Part shown: positions 52,835 through 62,619 of the stretch, one piece after another
How positions within the stretch are numbered: the first letter of the stretch is position 1
How the letters are laid out: every line of letters starts with the position of its first letter
Origin: Bradyrhizobium sp. AZCC 1719
GTDB lineage: Bacteria > Pseudomonadota > Alphaproteobacteria > Rhizobiales > Xanthobacteraceae
Assembly: GCF_036924525.1 (NCBI RefSeq)
Contig: NZ_JAZHRU010000001.1
Span: 3,563,001-3,627,000, forward strand
Reading direction: 5' to 3'
DNA length: 64,000 nucleotides
The notes under the pieces: model-generated
Database searches by the model: none
The model's input: the letters and a program-made list of their open reading frames with translations, nothing else
What the model was told of the DNA's origin: nothing
Position numbers and translations under genes: made by a program

Positions 52835-54934
52835 ATGTGGGGTTGGGATGATCGTCCAGGCGGGAGTTGGCGCTTGAGGGAGTATGACGAATCAACGCCG
52901 CATATGGCAAAGATAGTTCCGCTTCGCCCCTGGTTTGATGAGCCCACTCCGCATCCCAAGTATCCGCCGGTCGAATCTGCGCGCGAGAAGGCATCTCCGG
53001 CCGAAGCCAGAGTCGCGGACCCGCCGGCAGTCGAGCCATCCCTGCGGGAGGAAGCCAAGACCCCGGCGCCGGGATCCACCGTCGTGATCGAGCAGCAGAC
53101 TCCTGCACCCCCGCTGCAGCGTGGCGGCGACAGGGACGGTGGCGGCTCCTCCGGCGGTGGTGGCGGTGGCGGAGGCGGTGGCGGCACGCCGCGGCTCCAA
53201 AAGCGTTCCGGCGACAATGAATTTCGCGACGTACTCGGCAAGGGCCTTGCGAGTGCCCGCCGCAACCTGGTGACCGTGGGGATATTCTCGATCGCGGTCA
53301 ACCTGCTGGTGCTGGCGATTCCGATCTACCTGTTCAACATGTCCGATCGCGTGATGACCAGCCGCAGCACGGACACGTTGGTGATGCTGACCATCATCGT
53401 GGTCGTCGCGATCGCAGCGCATGTGCTCATGGATATGATGCGCCGCGTCATCCTGATGCGGGTTGCGGTGGAGACCGAGGCCCGATTGGGTGGACCGGTC
53501 TTGAGCGCCGCCGCCAAGGCCGCGCAGAGCGGATCCAGCCGCGAATTCCAGACCTTGGCGGACCTCCAGCATTTGCGCGCGTTCATTACCGGCCCGGTAT
53601 TGCTGACGATGTTCGATACGCCGGTGTCGCCGGTCTATTTCGCCGTCGTGTTCCTGATCCATCCGCAGCTCGGATTCATCGTACTGGGCGCAGGCGTCGC
53701 GCTGGTCATTGTGGCGCTGTTGAACCAGCGGGTCACCGCGATGCCGTTCAATCAGGCCAACAACTACGGCGCCAGGGCAAACCTGCAGGCGGAATCGATG
53801 GCCCGCAATGCCCAGGTCATCAACGCCATGGGCATGATTCCCGAAGGCGTGCAGGTGTGGGGCCGCGAAACCGTGGAGTCCCTTAAGGCGCAGGTGATCG
53901 GACAGGACCTCAACATCCTGATGACGGGCGTGTCGAAATTCCTGCGGCTGTGCACCCAGATCGCGATCCTCGGCTGGGGAGCCTGGCTGTCGCTGGAAAA
54001 CCAGATCACCAGCGGCATGGTGATCGCTGCCTCGATCGTGGCGAGCCGCGCGCTGGCGCCGCTGGAGGGGACTATCGAAGGCTGGCGCAACTTCGTGCAA
54101 GCGCGTTCAGCCTATGCCCGCATCAAATCCCTGCTGCTGAACTCGCCGCTCAACCTGGAGCGGCTTCGGCTGCCGCGTCCGGCAGGGTACCTCAGCGTCG
54201 AGCGCATTCTCTACGTGCCGCCGCCGAACAAGAAGGTGATCCTGAACGGGATCAGCTTTCAACTGAAGCCTGGAGAGTCCCTTGCCATTGTCGGAGACTC
54301 CGGTACCGGCAAAACCATGCTGGCCCGCATGCTGGTCGGATCCATCATTCCAACCGCCGGCAGCGTAAGGCTGGACATGATGGATCTGCGTAACTGGGAT
54401 CCGCGCCAGTTCGGCGAGAGCGTCGGCTACCTGCCGCAGGATGTGCAACTGTTCCCTGCATCCATCAAGGCCAATATCGGCCGGATGCGCGAAGACGCCC
54501 GCGACGAGGATGTGTTCGACGCGGCCGAGGCCGCCGACGTGCACGAACTGATCTCGAGCTTCGCCCAGGGCTACGAGACCATCGTCGGCATGGACGGCAG
54601 TCCGCTGTCGGGTGGCCAGCGGCAGCGCATCGGGCTGGCGCGCGCGTTCTATGGCAACCCGCGCCTGCTCGTGCTCGATGAGCCGAATTCGAATCTGGAC
54701 GCGAATGGCGAGCGGGCGCTCGCCAAGTCGCTGCTGCGCGCCAAGGAAAAGCAGATCACGGTAGTGACGATCACGCAGCGCGCGGCGCTGCTGATGAGCG
54801 TCGACAAGATCATGATCCTGCATCAGGGCGCGGTGCAGGCGTTCGGAAGCCGCGACGAGATCATCCCCATGATCACCGGGCGCAAGCCGAACAATCTCCC
54901 CAACGGCGATCCCCCTCCTGCGTTGAATTCATAG
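52835..54934 (+). CDS. Type I secretion system ABC transporter (permease/ATPase, PrsD-like)
   Basis: A 699-residue half-transporter. Residues 1-125 are a Pro/Gly-rich cytosolic extension with a long Gly run (102-117). The membrane domain spans ~140-430 and the ATPase ~455-675, with Walker A GDSGTGKT at 487-494, signature LSGGQRQR and Walker B LLVLDEPNSNLD. This matches PrsD/HasD/AprD-type exporters, which lack the peptidase domain of HlyB types. It would form the inner-membrane part of a channel with the HlyD adaptor and a TolC-like outer-membrane protein not found here. The extension is unusual and may contact cargo. Confidence 0.88.
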   Translation: MWGWDDRPGGSWRLREYDESTPHMAKIVPLRPWFDEPTPHPKYPPVESAREKASPAEARVADPPAVEPSLREEAKTPAPGSTVVIEQQTPAPPLQRGGDRDGGGSSGGGGGGGGGGGTPRLQKRSGDNEFRDVLGKGLASARRNLVTVGIFSIAVNLLVLAIPIYLFNMSDRVMTSRSTDTLVMLTIIVVVAIAAHVLMDMMRRVILMRVAVETEARLGGPVLSAAAKAAQSGSSREFQTLADLQHLRAFITGPVLLTMFDTPVSPVYFAVVFLIHPQLGFIVLGAGVALVIVALLNQRVTAMPFNQANNYGARANLQAESMARNAQVINAMGMIPEGVQVWGRETVESLKAQVIGQDLNILMTGVSKFLRLCTQIAILGWGAWLSLENQITSGMVIAASIVASRALAPLEGTIEGWRNFVQARSAYARIKSLLLNSPLNLERLRLPRPAGYLSVERILYVPPPNKKVILNGISFQLKPGESLAIVGDSGTGKTMLARMLVGSIIPTAGSVRLDMMDLRNWDPRQFGESVGYLPQDVQLFPASIKANIGRMREDARDEDVFDAAEAADVHELISSFAQGYETIVGMDGSPLSGGQRQRIGLARAFYGNPRLLVLDEPNSNLDANGERALAKSLLRAKEKQITVVTITQRAALLMSVDKIMILHQGAVQAFGSRDEIIPMITGRKPNNLPNGDPPPALNS

Positions 54935-54970
54935 GGACGTCAGCCGGTTTGACAGCAACGAGGTTACGCG

Positions 54971-56335
54971 ATGGCCAGCAGGAAAATTGCGGACCGCTCC
55001 GCAGTATCACAAGGCACCTGGTACGATTCGCTGCCGCGATCGACCAAATTTCCGACGGTTGCCGGCGCGCTGATCATGGCCGTGGTGCTGATGGGGTTCG
55101 GCGTCTGGGGCAACACGGCGCCGATCGCCGGCGCGGTGGTCGCGTCGGGCGTGTTCGTCGTTACCGGACAGAACAAGATCGTCCAGCACCTCGAGGGCGG
55201 CGTGATCCGTGAGATCTTCGTGCGCGAAGGCGACAAGGTGGAGGCTGGACAAATACTGCTCGAACTCGATGACACGGCGGCACGCGCTGAGTTGCAGCGG
55301 CTGTTCCTGCGCCGCATCCGCCTGTCGGCCATGGATGCAAGGCTGCAGGCCGAGATGAGGGAGGAGGCGGATATCACGCTTCCGCCGGAGATCGTCGCTT
55401 GGCTGGACAAGTCGCCCGAGGCGAAGGAAATCGTCGACAGCCAGCAGATGACGTTTGCGGCGCGCCGTAACAACCTCAATAGCGACGTCAAGAGTATCCA
55501 GGAGAGCATTAACGCTCTGGAGGAGCGGATCCGGGGATCGCGGGTGCAACTGGACGCGGTCAAGCGCCAGATCGTCCTGCTCGATGAGGAGATCGTGACC
55601 AAGGACCGCCTGGTGCAAGCCGGACTGGTGCGCAAGCCGGAACTGATGGTGCTGCAGCGGTCGAAGGCCAATCTGGAAGGCGAGGTCGGCCGCATCATGG
55701 GCGACATCGGCGATGCCAAGGAACGCATCGCCCGCGCGCTCGAGCAGATCAACGGCGTGCGCAAGACCGCGATCAAGACCGCGGTCGAACAGATGCACGA
55801 GGTCCGCGGCGAGCTCGCCGACGTCCGCGAGCGGATGCTGTCCGCCAAGGGCGTACTCGACCGGGTTCGCGTCACGGCCCCGGTGAGTGGCGTCGTTGTC
55901 AAGCTGCGCTATCACACGCGGGGCGGGGTGGTCGAGGCCGGCAAGAACATCATGGAGCTGTTGCCGGTGAAGGACGAACTCATCATCGAGGCGCGATTGC
56001 GGCCGCAGGACATCGACAGCGTCAAGCACGGACAGGCCGCGATGGTGCGGCTGACGGCGCTGAACCAGCGCATCACGCCGATGGTCTCCGGCGACGTCGT
56101 GTACCTGTCGGCCGATACGCTCGCTGACGAAAAGAAGTCCCAGCAGGTCGGGCCGACCGACATCTATCTCGTCCGCGTCAGGCTCAACAGCGAAGAGAGC
56201 CGGAATCTTCCGGGCTTCAGTCCGACGCCGGGCATGCCCGCCGAGGTCTACATCAAGACGGCGGAGCGCACGTTCTTCCAGTACCTCATGAGGCCCATCT
56301 ACGACAGCTTTATGCGCGCATTCCGGGAGCGCTAG
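54971..56335 (+). CDS. HlyD/PrsE-family type I secretion periplasmic adaptor
   Basis: A 454-residue membrane-fusion protein. One N-terminal membrane helix (~residues 28-50, [16 protein letters not shown]) is followed by a beta-barrel/lipoyl hairpin ([31 protein letters not shown]). A long coiled coil covers ~95-300, and a second lipoyl half ([15 protein letters not shown]) and C-terminal beta domain follow. It bridges the ABC exporter and the outer-membrane channel. The start lies 36 nt after the exporter gene. Confidence 0.9.
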   Translation: MASRKIADRSAVSQGTWYDSLPRSTKFPTVAGALIMAVVLMGFGVWGNTAPIAGAVVASGVFVVTGQNKIVQHLEGGVIREIFVREGDKVEAGQILLELDDTAARAELQRLFLRRIRLSAMDARLQAEMREEADITLPPEIVAWLDKSPEAKEIVDSQQMTFAARRNNLNSDVKSIQESINALEERIRGSRVQLDAVKRQIVLLDEEIVTKDRLVQAGLVRKPELMVLQRSKANLEGEVGRIMGDIGDAKERIARALEQINGVRKTAIKTAVEQMHEVRGELADVRERMLSAKGVLDRVRVTAPVSGVVVKLRYHTRGGVVEAGKNIMELLPVKDELIIEARLRPQDIDSVKHGQAAMVRLTALNQRITPMVSGDVVYLSADTLADEKKSQQVGPTDIYLVRVRLNSEESRNLPGFSPTPGMPAEVYIKTAERTFFQYLMRPIYDSFMRAFRER

Positions 56336-56379
56336 GCACACGACAGGAACTCAACACGCACCTTGGAAAGGCGTCCGCC

Positions 56380-57942
56380 GTGCATATCGACATCATCGAA
56401 ACCTTGCCCTCGCTGGCGAAACTCGAGGACAACTGGAACGCCGTCTACGACGCGGACGACGAAGCGCAGATATTCCTGTCATGGAAATGGCTCAAAGGCT
56501 GGTTGTCCTGCATCCCGGGACCATGGTTCATCCTGGCAGCGAAGGCCGGTGACGCCGCCGATCTGCCTTACGTGGCGTTCTTTCCCTTGCGGCTGCAGAC
56601 CAAGATCGAGAAATCCGACATCGTCTGCGACATGCGGATGGCAGGTAATTTCGCTGCCGACTACACCGGCTTGATTTGCAGGCCCGAGATGGAGAACAAG
56701 GTCATTCCCGCTTTTGCCCGCTACGTCAGGCAGATGAACTGGACGCGCCTCAACCTGGACAATCTGCGGATGTCGGAGCGGCGCGTGCGGTTGCTGCTGG
56801 CCTGCTTTCCGAAAGCCGGCTTTCGCTACACGGAGCTCAACAGGATCAACAAGGTCGACGGTATCGATAACGGTCTGTGCCCGTATGTCACGCTGCCGAA
56901 GAGCTGGGATGCCTATCTCGAATCGTTGAGCCCCAATACCAGGCAGAAAATCCGGCGTCTCCTGAAGCAGGTCGACGCGAAGGGTGAATATCGAATAACC
57001 GTTGCCACGCCCGAGACGTTCGCGCAGGATCTCAAGACCCTGCTGGGATTCTGGGAGACAAAGTGGCGGCCTCGGAAGGGAGATCGTGTCGATAGCCTGG
57101 TTCAGTCGAACGGCGTCATGCTGACGCGAAGTTTTGAATCTGGTCTGGTGTACCTGCCGACGTTCTGGCACGGCGACCGAGCCGTCGCGGCGCTGGCCAC
57201 GCTGGTGGATCCGCGCAAGCGCACCTTCTCGTTCTACATGACCGGACGCGACGAGACGTTCGATGGACCGCCGCCGGGCGTGATCCTGCATGCCTTCAGC
57301 ATTCGCCACGCGATCGAGCTTGGCTATGCCGAATACGACTTCCTGCGTGGAAACGAACCGTACAAATATTCGTTCGGCTGCGCGGAGCGCAAGATCCTCG
57401 GCACCGTTCTGGAGAGCAGGAACGGCAGGGATCTCGGCGGCGGGATCGACCGCAGGAGCATCCCTGACGTCCTGCAACAGGCGACTGAACTTCACCGGAA
57501 GGGGAAGGCTGCCGACGCCGAGATGGGCTACCGCCGGATTTTGGACGTGCAGCCGAAACACGCCGACGCGTTGCATCGGCTCGGCCAATTATTGGCGGCC
57601 AGGAGTGACTTCACCGCCGCCAAGCGGCTGTTCCGAACCTTGACCACGGTTCGCCCCGATGCGGCCAAGGCATGGCAGTGCCTGGGCCAGGTCTGCGAAA
57701 GCCTCGGTCAGCATGAGGAGGCGCTGCGTCAGCATCTCGAGTTCATGCGGCTGCAGCCGGATTCGCCGGACGGGTTCGTCGCGGTCGCCAGATGCATGTC
57801 GAAGCTCGGGCGGTTGGCGGAAGTCAACGCCGCGCTGTTGGCCGCGATCGAACCGGCGAGTGGACCGTCGGTGAGGAAGTGGCGCGATTGGCGAAGCATC
57901 CCGAACCGGCAGGCTGCGCGCGAAAACTCCATCTCGGCGTAG
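56380..57942 (+). CDS. GNAT-type acyltransferase fused to TPR repeats
   Basis: A 520-residue protein. Residues ~1-340 resemble the CelD/BcsL-type GNAT family (FLSWKWLKGWLSC near the start, PNTRQKIRRLLKQ, YDFLRGNEPYKYSFG near the end of the domain). Residues ~365-480 are TPR repeats (ADAEMGYRRILDVQPKHADA and others). GNAT members of this group occur in polysaccharide or matrix clusters. Its position after the secretion genes suggests it modifies the exported proteins or an associated surface molecule. The start is GTG at 56380, with GGAAAGG upstream. Confidence 0.7.
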   Translation: MHIDIIETLPSLAKLEDNWNAVYDADDEAQIFLSWKWLKGWLSCIPGPWFILAAKAGDAADLPYVAFFPLRLQTKIEKSDIVCDMRMAGNFAADYTGLICRPEMENKVIPAFARYVRQMNWTRLNLDNLRMSERRVRLLLACFPKAGFRYTELNRINKVDGIDNGLCPYVTLPKSWDAYLESLSPNTRQKIRRLLKQVDAKGEYRITVATPETFAQDLKTLLGFWETKWRPRKGDRVDSLVQSNGVMLTRSFESGLVYLPTFWHGDRAVAALATLVDPRKRTFSFYMTGRDETFDGPPPGVILHAFSIRHAIELGYAEYDFLRGNEPYKYSFGCAERKILGTVLESRNGRDLGGGIDRRSIPDVLQQATELHRKGKAADAEMGYRRILDVQPKHADALHRLGQLLAARSDFTAAKRLFRTLTTVRPDAAKAWQCLGQVCESLGQHEEALRQHLEFMRLQPDSPDGFVAVARCMSKLGRLAEVNAALLAAIEPASGPSVRKWRDWRSIPNRQAARENSISA

Positions 57943-58169
57943 GGCAGAACTGTCTGAACTGTCCCGTTGGCAGCGCGCGGTGGGGAGGAGGACAGCATGC
58001 TCGCGATGACAATAAAGGTCGGTCGTTGGCTGACGGCCGTGATGACGTCCGGGACGCCACCGTTCGTCAATCGCATGGTGCGCCGGTGGATTTCTCGCCA
58101 TGCATTCGAGACCGAACGTATTTCCTCTCCGGCGCATAGATGAACCGGCGAAGGCGCTCGGCCCCAAGG

Positions 58170-58445
58170 ATGCGATTGCCTAAACAGCCACCCGATCACC
58201 GGACTGCGTTACCTGAACGGACACGCGTCAGGATGAGCGCACTCGGAGCGGTGCGATGCCCAAAGTTCGCCGGCCGGGAAGGGGTGGTCATCGGCTCCGG
58301 TCGCTATCGCAGCACCGTCCGCATCATGTTCGACGGTTTCAAGTCGCCGATCTCGCTGCACAGCACCTACGTCGAACCGGTGGTTGAGGAAGAAAGTGTC
58401 TCCCGCCCGGGCCGGAACGCTTCGCCCCCCGGATCTCACCGCTAG
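58170..58445 (+). CDS. Small conserved protein, rhizobial type
   Basis: A ~91-residue basic protein. The core RVRMSALGAVRCPKFAGREG continues through VVIGSGRYRSTVRIMFDG to ISLHSTYVEPV, a pattern I have seen in short Bradyrhizobium proteins beginning with a (V)RMSALGA motif. It may be a KOW/SH3-like beta fold. The start is uncertain (58140, 58170 or 58233). Confidence 0.5.
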   Translation: MRLPKQPPDHRTALPERTRVRMSALGAVRCPKFAGREGVVIGSGRYRSTVRIMFDGFKSPISLHSTYVEPVVEEESVSRPGRNASPPGSHR

Positions 58446-58591
58446 ATGTGTGTGTCCGGTGATTCAACGACGCGCCGAAGGCGGAGGGAAGGCGGCAAGT
58501 TCCGCCTGGCTGGAACTGTGGCGCCCGCAGATCGTTGGATTGGCGTCGGGCGAACATTCGTTCGTGATCCCGAGCGGGTTTTCTCATTCTG

Positions 58592-60709
58592 TTGCCGAGG
58601 TGCCGTCTGCTGCAAAGCTCATCCATCCTCATTCCTGGCGAAACCGTCTGGAGAAGGTGCAAGGCAGGGCGGCTGACGATCCTCAATGATGCCGCCGCAT
58701 ATTTCGCCGCTTTGCGGGAAGCGCTACTGCTCGCAACGCGGCAGGTGTACATCATCGGCTGGGACATCCACAGCCAGACCCGGTTTGTCGGGCCTTCCGG
58801 GTACGCCGACGACGGCTATCCGCAAGAGCTCGGTGCGTTTCTGAAAGCGCTGCTGAAGACGAAGCCCGATCTGCGGATCAACATCCTGAACTGGAATTTC
58901 CCGGCCCTCTATGCCGCGGAGCGGGAATGGAATTCGGCCGCCAAGTTCACCGCGCACGCGTCGGACCGGCTGCGCTTTTGTTTCGACTCCAGCCTTCCCT
59001 TAGGCTCAGCGCAGCATCAGAAGATCGTCGTCATTGACGGTGCGCTTGGCTTCGCCGGCGGTCTCGATCTGACGATCCGGCGCTGGGACACCAGCGCGCA
59101 TGAGACGCGTCATCCGCTTCGTACCGATCCCGACGGCAAACCCTATCTGCCGTTTCACGACGTGCAGTGCATGGTGGATGGCGAAGCTGCGGCCAGCCTG
59201 ACGGAATTGGCGGAGAACAGGTGGCACGCCGCCGGCTGCACGGTCGAAAGACCCGCAGCGACCAAGGGCGAGCGCTGGCCGGCCTCGGTCCCGGTGCAGT
59301 GCCGGGGAATGACGGTGGGCATCGCCCGGACCGAGATAGCCACCGCGCGCGGTGGCGGCGTGAACGAAGTCGCGCGGCTGTTCGAAGCCTCCATCAACGC
59401 GGCCGACCGCTTGATCTATATCGAAAACCAGTTCACCAGCGCCACCGACATCGCGCGCCTCCTGGCGCAGCGGTTGCTGGACGTGCCGCAGCTTCGCGTC
59501 CTGCTCGTCATGCCGAAGATGCATTCGTCCTGGTTCGAATCGCAGGCCATGCAGAGCGGGCGCGGCGGATTTATCGCCCAGTTTGTGTCGGCAGGCGTCA
59601 TGGACCGGGTCCGCTTCGTCTATCCATCGACGCGGGATGCCGGGCAGGCGGCCGCGGTCATGGTGCACAGCAAGGTGATGATCATCGACGATCGCATCCT
59701 GCGCGTGGGATCGGCCAACCTCAACAATCGCTCGATGGGGGCGGACACGGAATGCGACCTGGCCTTCGAGGCGACTTCCGACGCGCATTGTGAATATATC
59801 GCCTGGCTTCGCCGTAGTCTGATCGGGCATTTCTGCGGCGTCGATGAACGCGAAATCGAACGCCACGAAGCCGACCTATTCGGATTTCTCGACCGCCTGG
59901 CGGAGGACGACGGCCCGAAATCGTTGCAGCCGATCGATCCGGCCGCGTCGGTCGGCGGCGTGGCGGTCATGGTGCAGCCCGTCGCCGATCCCAGGGAACC
60001 GCTTCACCTCGACCGCGCCGCCAATCGCATGTGGACGGCAAAAACCATTTTGGCCGTATCCGGCCTCGCTGCGGCGCTCGCCGGCCTGGCGCTGGCCTGG
60101 CAGTACACATCGCTGCGCGATTTCGCCGATGTCGGCTTCGTCTCCTCGATCATCTCGCAACCGGCGCGGTCGCAATTCGCGCCGCTATTTGCGATTGCCG
60201 CCTTCGTCGTCGGCGGGCTAGTGGTTTTTCCGGTGCTGGTACTGATCGCCGCGACCTCTGCGGCGCTGGGGCCGTGGATGGGTTTCCTGAGCGCAAGCGC
60301 CGGCGTGCTGCTCAGCGCGCTCACGCTGTTCTCGATCGGGCGCGTGCTGGGCCAGGCGCGCTTGCAGCGGCTGCTCGGGCGCCGGGCCGCGCGGGTTCAA
60401 AGCAGCATCATCGGCAAGGGGGTTATGGCGGTCGCCATGATCCGGATGGTGCCGATCGCCCCGTTCTCGATCGTGAACGTGGTGGCGGGCGCCAGTAAAT
60501 TGAGCCTGCGCGATTTTATGCTCGGCACCGTGCTCGGCATGGCGCCGGGAATCGCTGTCATGGCCGCGCTCGGCGCGCAGATCGCGGATCTGGCGCGAAA
60601 CGCCTCCTGGATCAATGTGCTGCTGCTGGCGCTGGCGATCCTCGCCTGGATCGCGCTGTGCCTTGGCGTGCAGTTCCTGGTGACTTGGCTGGCGGGACGA
60701 AGAACGTGA
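58592..60709 (+). CDS. Phospholipase D-type protein fused to a VTT (SNARE-associated, DedA-like) domain
   Basis: A 705-residue fusion. The N-terminal half is a phospholipase D/cardiolipin-synthase-type domain with two HKD motifs: His142 in HQKIVVIDG and His359 in HSKVMIIDD. The C-terminal ~200 residues hold about six membrane helices of the VTT domain (LFAIAAFVVGGLVVFPVLVL, GTVLGMAPGIAVMAALG). It would hydrolyse or transfer phospholipid headgroups at the membrane. The start is a TTG at 58592. A stop at 58565 limits further extension. The next gene overlaps its TGA by 1 nt. Confidence 0.8.
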   Translation: MPRCRLLQSSSILIPGETVWRRCKAGRLTILNDAAAYFAALREALLLATRQVYIIGWDIHSQTRFVGPSGYADDGYPQELGAFLKALLKTKPDLRINILNWNFPALYAAEREWNSAAKFTAHASDRLRFCFDSSLPLGSAQHQKIVVIDGALGFAGGLDLTIRRWDTSAHETRHPLRTDPDGKPYLPFHDVQCMVDGEAAASLTELAENRWHAAGCTVERPAATKGERWPASVPVQCRGMTVGIARTEIATARGGGVNEVARLFEASINAADRLIYIENQFTSATDIARLLAQRLLDVPQLRVLLVMPKMHSSWFESQAMQSGRGGFIAQFVSAGVMDRVRFVYPSTRDAGQAAAVMVHSKVMIIDDRILRVGSANLNNRSMGADTECDLAFEATSDAHCEYIAWLRRSLIGHFCGVDEREIERHEADLFGFLDRLAEDDGPKSLQPIDPAASVGGVAVMVQPVADPREPLHLDRAANRMWTAKTILAVSGLAAALAGLALAWQYTSLRDFADVGFVSSIISQPARSQFAPLFAIAAFVVGGLVVFPVLVLIAATSAALGPWMGFLSASAGVLLSALTLFSIGRVLGQARLQRLLGRRAARVQSSIIGKGVMAVAMIRMVPIAPFSIVNVVAGASKLSLRDFMLGTVLGMAPGIAVMAALGAQIADLARNASWINVLLLALAILAWIALCLGVQFLVTWLAGRRT

Positions 60710-61389
60710 TGGCTACGATTCGCATCATGACGTGGAACGTTCACGGCATCTTCCACCTCAATCCCGGGTTCGATCTGGATGGCGTCTGTTCCGTCATTCG
60801 CCAGTGGTCGCCTGATATCGTGGCCTTGCAGGAGGTCGATTCGCGCGGAAGAACCGACGATCCCTTTGCCCTTCTGGCGAAAGCCGTCGCCGATCACAGC
60901 GTCGACGCGCGATCGATCGTCACCGAGGACGGCGACTACGGACAGGTGCTGTTGAGCCGCTGGCCGTTCGCCGAGCCGCCGAGAATTTCCGACGTCTCGT
61001 ATCAGGAGCGGGAGCCCCGGAGAGCCATTACCGCGCGCATTTTGTCTGATCATGGCGAGATAAGGGTCATTGCCACGCATCTCGGCCTGAGCATCCATGA
61101 AAGGCACGCCCAGGCGCATGCCCTGGCCGAGTTGGTGCAGCCGACGCGGACGCTCGTGCTCGGCGATTTCAATGACTGGTTCTGGGTGAAATCGGTGCGG
61201 GGCGTGCTGGCGCGGATTTGCCCGGTCCGAACGCGGCTGAGGACGTTTCCGGCGCGCTTGCCGATGATGCGGCTCGACCGAATCTACGCCTCGCCCGATC
61301 TCGTGATCCGTTCGGCCTGGACCGATCGCAAGGCGCGCACCTTTTCGGACCATCTTCCCGTCATCGCGGATGTTGCGTTTCCGGAATAG
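60709..61389 (+). CDS. Endonuclease/exonuclease/phosphatase-family hydrolase
   Basis: A 226-residue EEP-fold protein. Motifs are MTWNVHG (Asn), LQEVDS (Glu, metal), ATHLGLS, GDFNDW (Asp-Asn) and FSDHLPV (Asp-His). It overlaps the PLD-VTT gene stop by 1 nt, so it is co-expressed with it. The pairing suggests a role in phospholipid turnover rather than DNA repair. Confidence 0.85.
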   Translation: MATIRIMTWNVHGIFHLNPGFDLDGVCSVIRQWSPDIVALQEVDSRGRTDDPFALLAKAVADHSVDARSIVTEDGDYGQVLLSRWPFAEPPRISDVSYQEREPRRAITARILSDHGEIRVIATHLGLSIHERHAQAHALAELVQPTRTLVLGDFNDWFWVKSVRGVLARICPVRTRLRTFPARLPMMRLDRIYASPDLVIRSAWTDRKARTFSDHLPVIADVAFPE

Positions 61390-61398
61390 AGGTCCGCA

Positions 61399-61590
61399 TC
61401 AGTCGGGTTTGGCCGGGTGCTGCGTTCTCGGGTGGCGCTCATGCAGCAGGCAGGCCAGATCGTGACGCAACTCGGAGCGGTTGCGCATCGCGGTTTCGAA
61501 CAGCGCCTCCTGAATGTCCCGGGGCATGTCGCCCCAAACCGCAATCGCGGCCTTGCCGAGCAATGATGCAAAGGTCTGTTCGTCGGTCAT
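61399..61590 (-). CDS. Small uncharacterised protein (63 residues)
   Basis: Starts MTDEQTFASLLGKAAIAVWG with GGGAGG 7 nt before the ATG. The sequence continues MPRDIQEALFETAM and RHDLACLLHERHP. Rhizobial genomes contain many such short proteins with an IQEALFETA-like helix. The function is unknown. Confidence 0.6.
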   Translation of the reverse strand: MTDEQTFASLLGKAAIAVWGDMPRDIQEALFETAMRNRSELRHDLACLLHERHPRTQHPAKPD

Positions 61591-61680
61591 GTCGATCCTC
61601 CCGATTTTCGACGTTTGACCGAAACGAAGGTTCCCCATGGACTGGAATCAATCCGACTTCGTCCGCCGTCGATACCGCGG

Positions 61681-62421
61681 TCACGGACCAAGCGGCCGCC
61701 CGAGCCGGCCGACACCCGGCAGTTTCAAAGCGGGGCGGCGGATGTCGAGGCCGAGAACGCCTCCGAAAAAATTGAGCTCGATGCCTTCGATCCATCCGAT
61801 CGTCAGTCCAAGGTAACCTCCGAGCGAAGCAAACACGCCGGTCCGCGACGACGTGAAGCCAACCCAATTGCCATGGTAAGGATAATCCTTGCCGATCGCC
61901 GTCGGCGGCAACACCGCTTCAAGTTCCGGAACGGCATCCAGTATCGCCTGGATGAACGTGTTGGAGTTCGGACCCGGCCAGGCGCTGTAATCTCCATTGG
62001 CTCGAAACTTGTAAGTCTCGATGACCGAGCGGATTTTGGGAATCAGCGCTTCCGCTTTCGGACCATCGACGCTGACGACCGTTTCGGGGATCTCGCCAAA
62101 CCAGCGCCCGTCGGCCTGGAATCCGTCGATCCGGATCGGCTCACCCCAGGCCGTGTAATCGTAGCGGCTGTAACGACTGGCCCCGCGCTCCTTCACGACG
62201 ATCCAGGTGTGAACCGCGAATATCCCGCGCCAGCGTACGGTTCTTGCCGCGAATACCCTGACCACGGCATCGGTGTGTTCGGAAGCGTTTGTAAGAAGTC
62301 CGGCGCTTGAACGGTCCGCCGTTTGCCAGTTCTCGCGCCTGTCGCCGAGCAGGTATTGCACGGCGGAAACCGCCATGGGAACGAGCATGACCAGAAGGAA
62401 AATGACGAGGTATCTCTTCAC
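61681..62421 (-). CDS. DUF3750 domain protein
   Basis: A 246-residue protein with an N-terminal membrane or signal helix (residues ~4-25, VIFLLVMLVPMAVSAV). The body contains VFAARTVRWRGIFAVHTWIV, then NGDYSAWPGPNSNTFIQAIL and DIRRPALKLPGVGRLG. This matches the DUF3750 family pattern, whose function is not established. Likely periplasmic. Confidence 0.72.
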   Translation of the reverse strand: MKRYLVIFLLVMLVPMAVSAVQYLLGDRRENWQTADRSSAGLLTNASEHTDAVVRVFAARTVRWRGIFAVHTWIVVKERGASRYSRYDYTAWGEPIRIDGFQADGRWFGEIPETVVSVDGPKAEALIPKIRSVIETYKFRANGDYSAWPGPNSNTFIQAILDAVPELEAVLPPTAIGKDYPYHGNWVGFTSSRTGVFASLGGYLGLTIGWIEGIELNFFGGVLGLDIRRPALKLPGVGRLGRPLGP

Positions 62422-62501
62422 GGCGGGAAATCAATGTGAGGGGGCACCTGATGTAATGGCTTCAACTCTGATTTCCAGTTCGGCGCTGCGCAATTCCGCG
62501 A

Positions 62502-62606
62502 TCAAAAACGAAGAATGCCGAGCGCAAAAAGCAGGCCGATGGTCACGGCTGCCGAAAGCAACAGCGAGCCAAGACATCCCAGCCTGTTCGAGAAAAACAG
62601 GAACAT
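62502..62606 (-). CDS. Small hydrophobic membrane protein (34 residues)
   Basis: A 34-residue frame reads MFLFFSNRLGCLGSLL and then SAAVTIGLLFALGILRF, a single membrane helix. The ATG lies 13 nt after the YihY stop, so it may be coupled. Similar short FSNRLGCLGSLL proteins are known in rhizobia. Confidence 0.5.
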   Translation of the reverse strand: MFLFFSNRLGCLGSLLLSAAVTIGLLFALGILRF

Positions 62607-62619
62607 TACGCTTCTGCGC

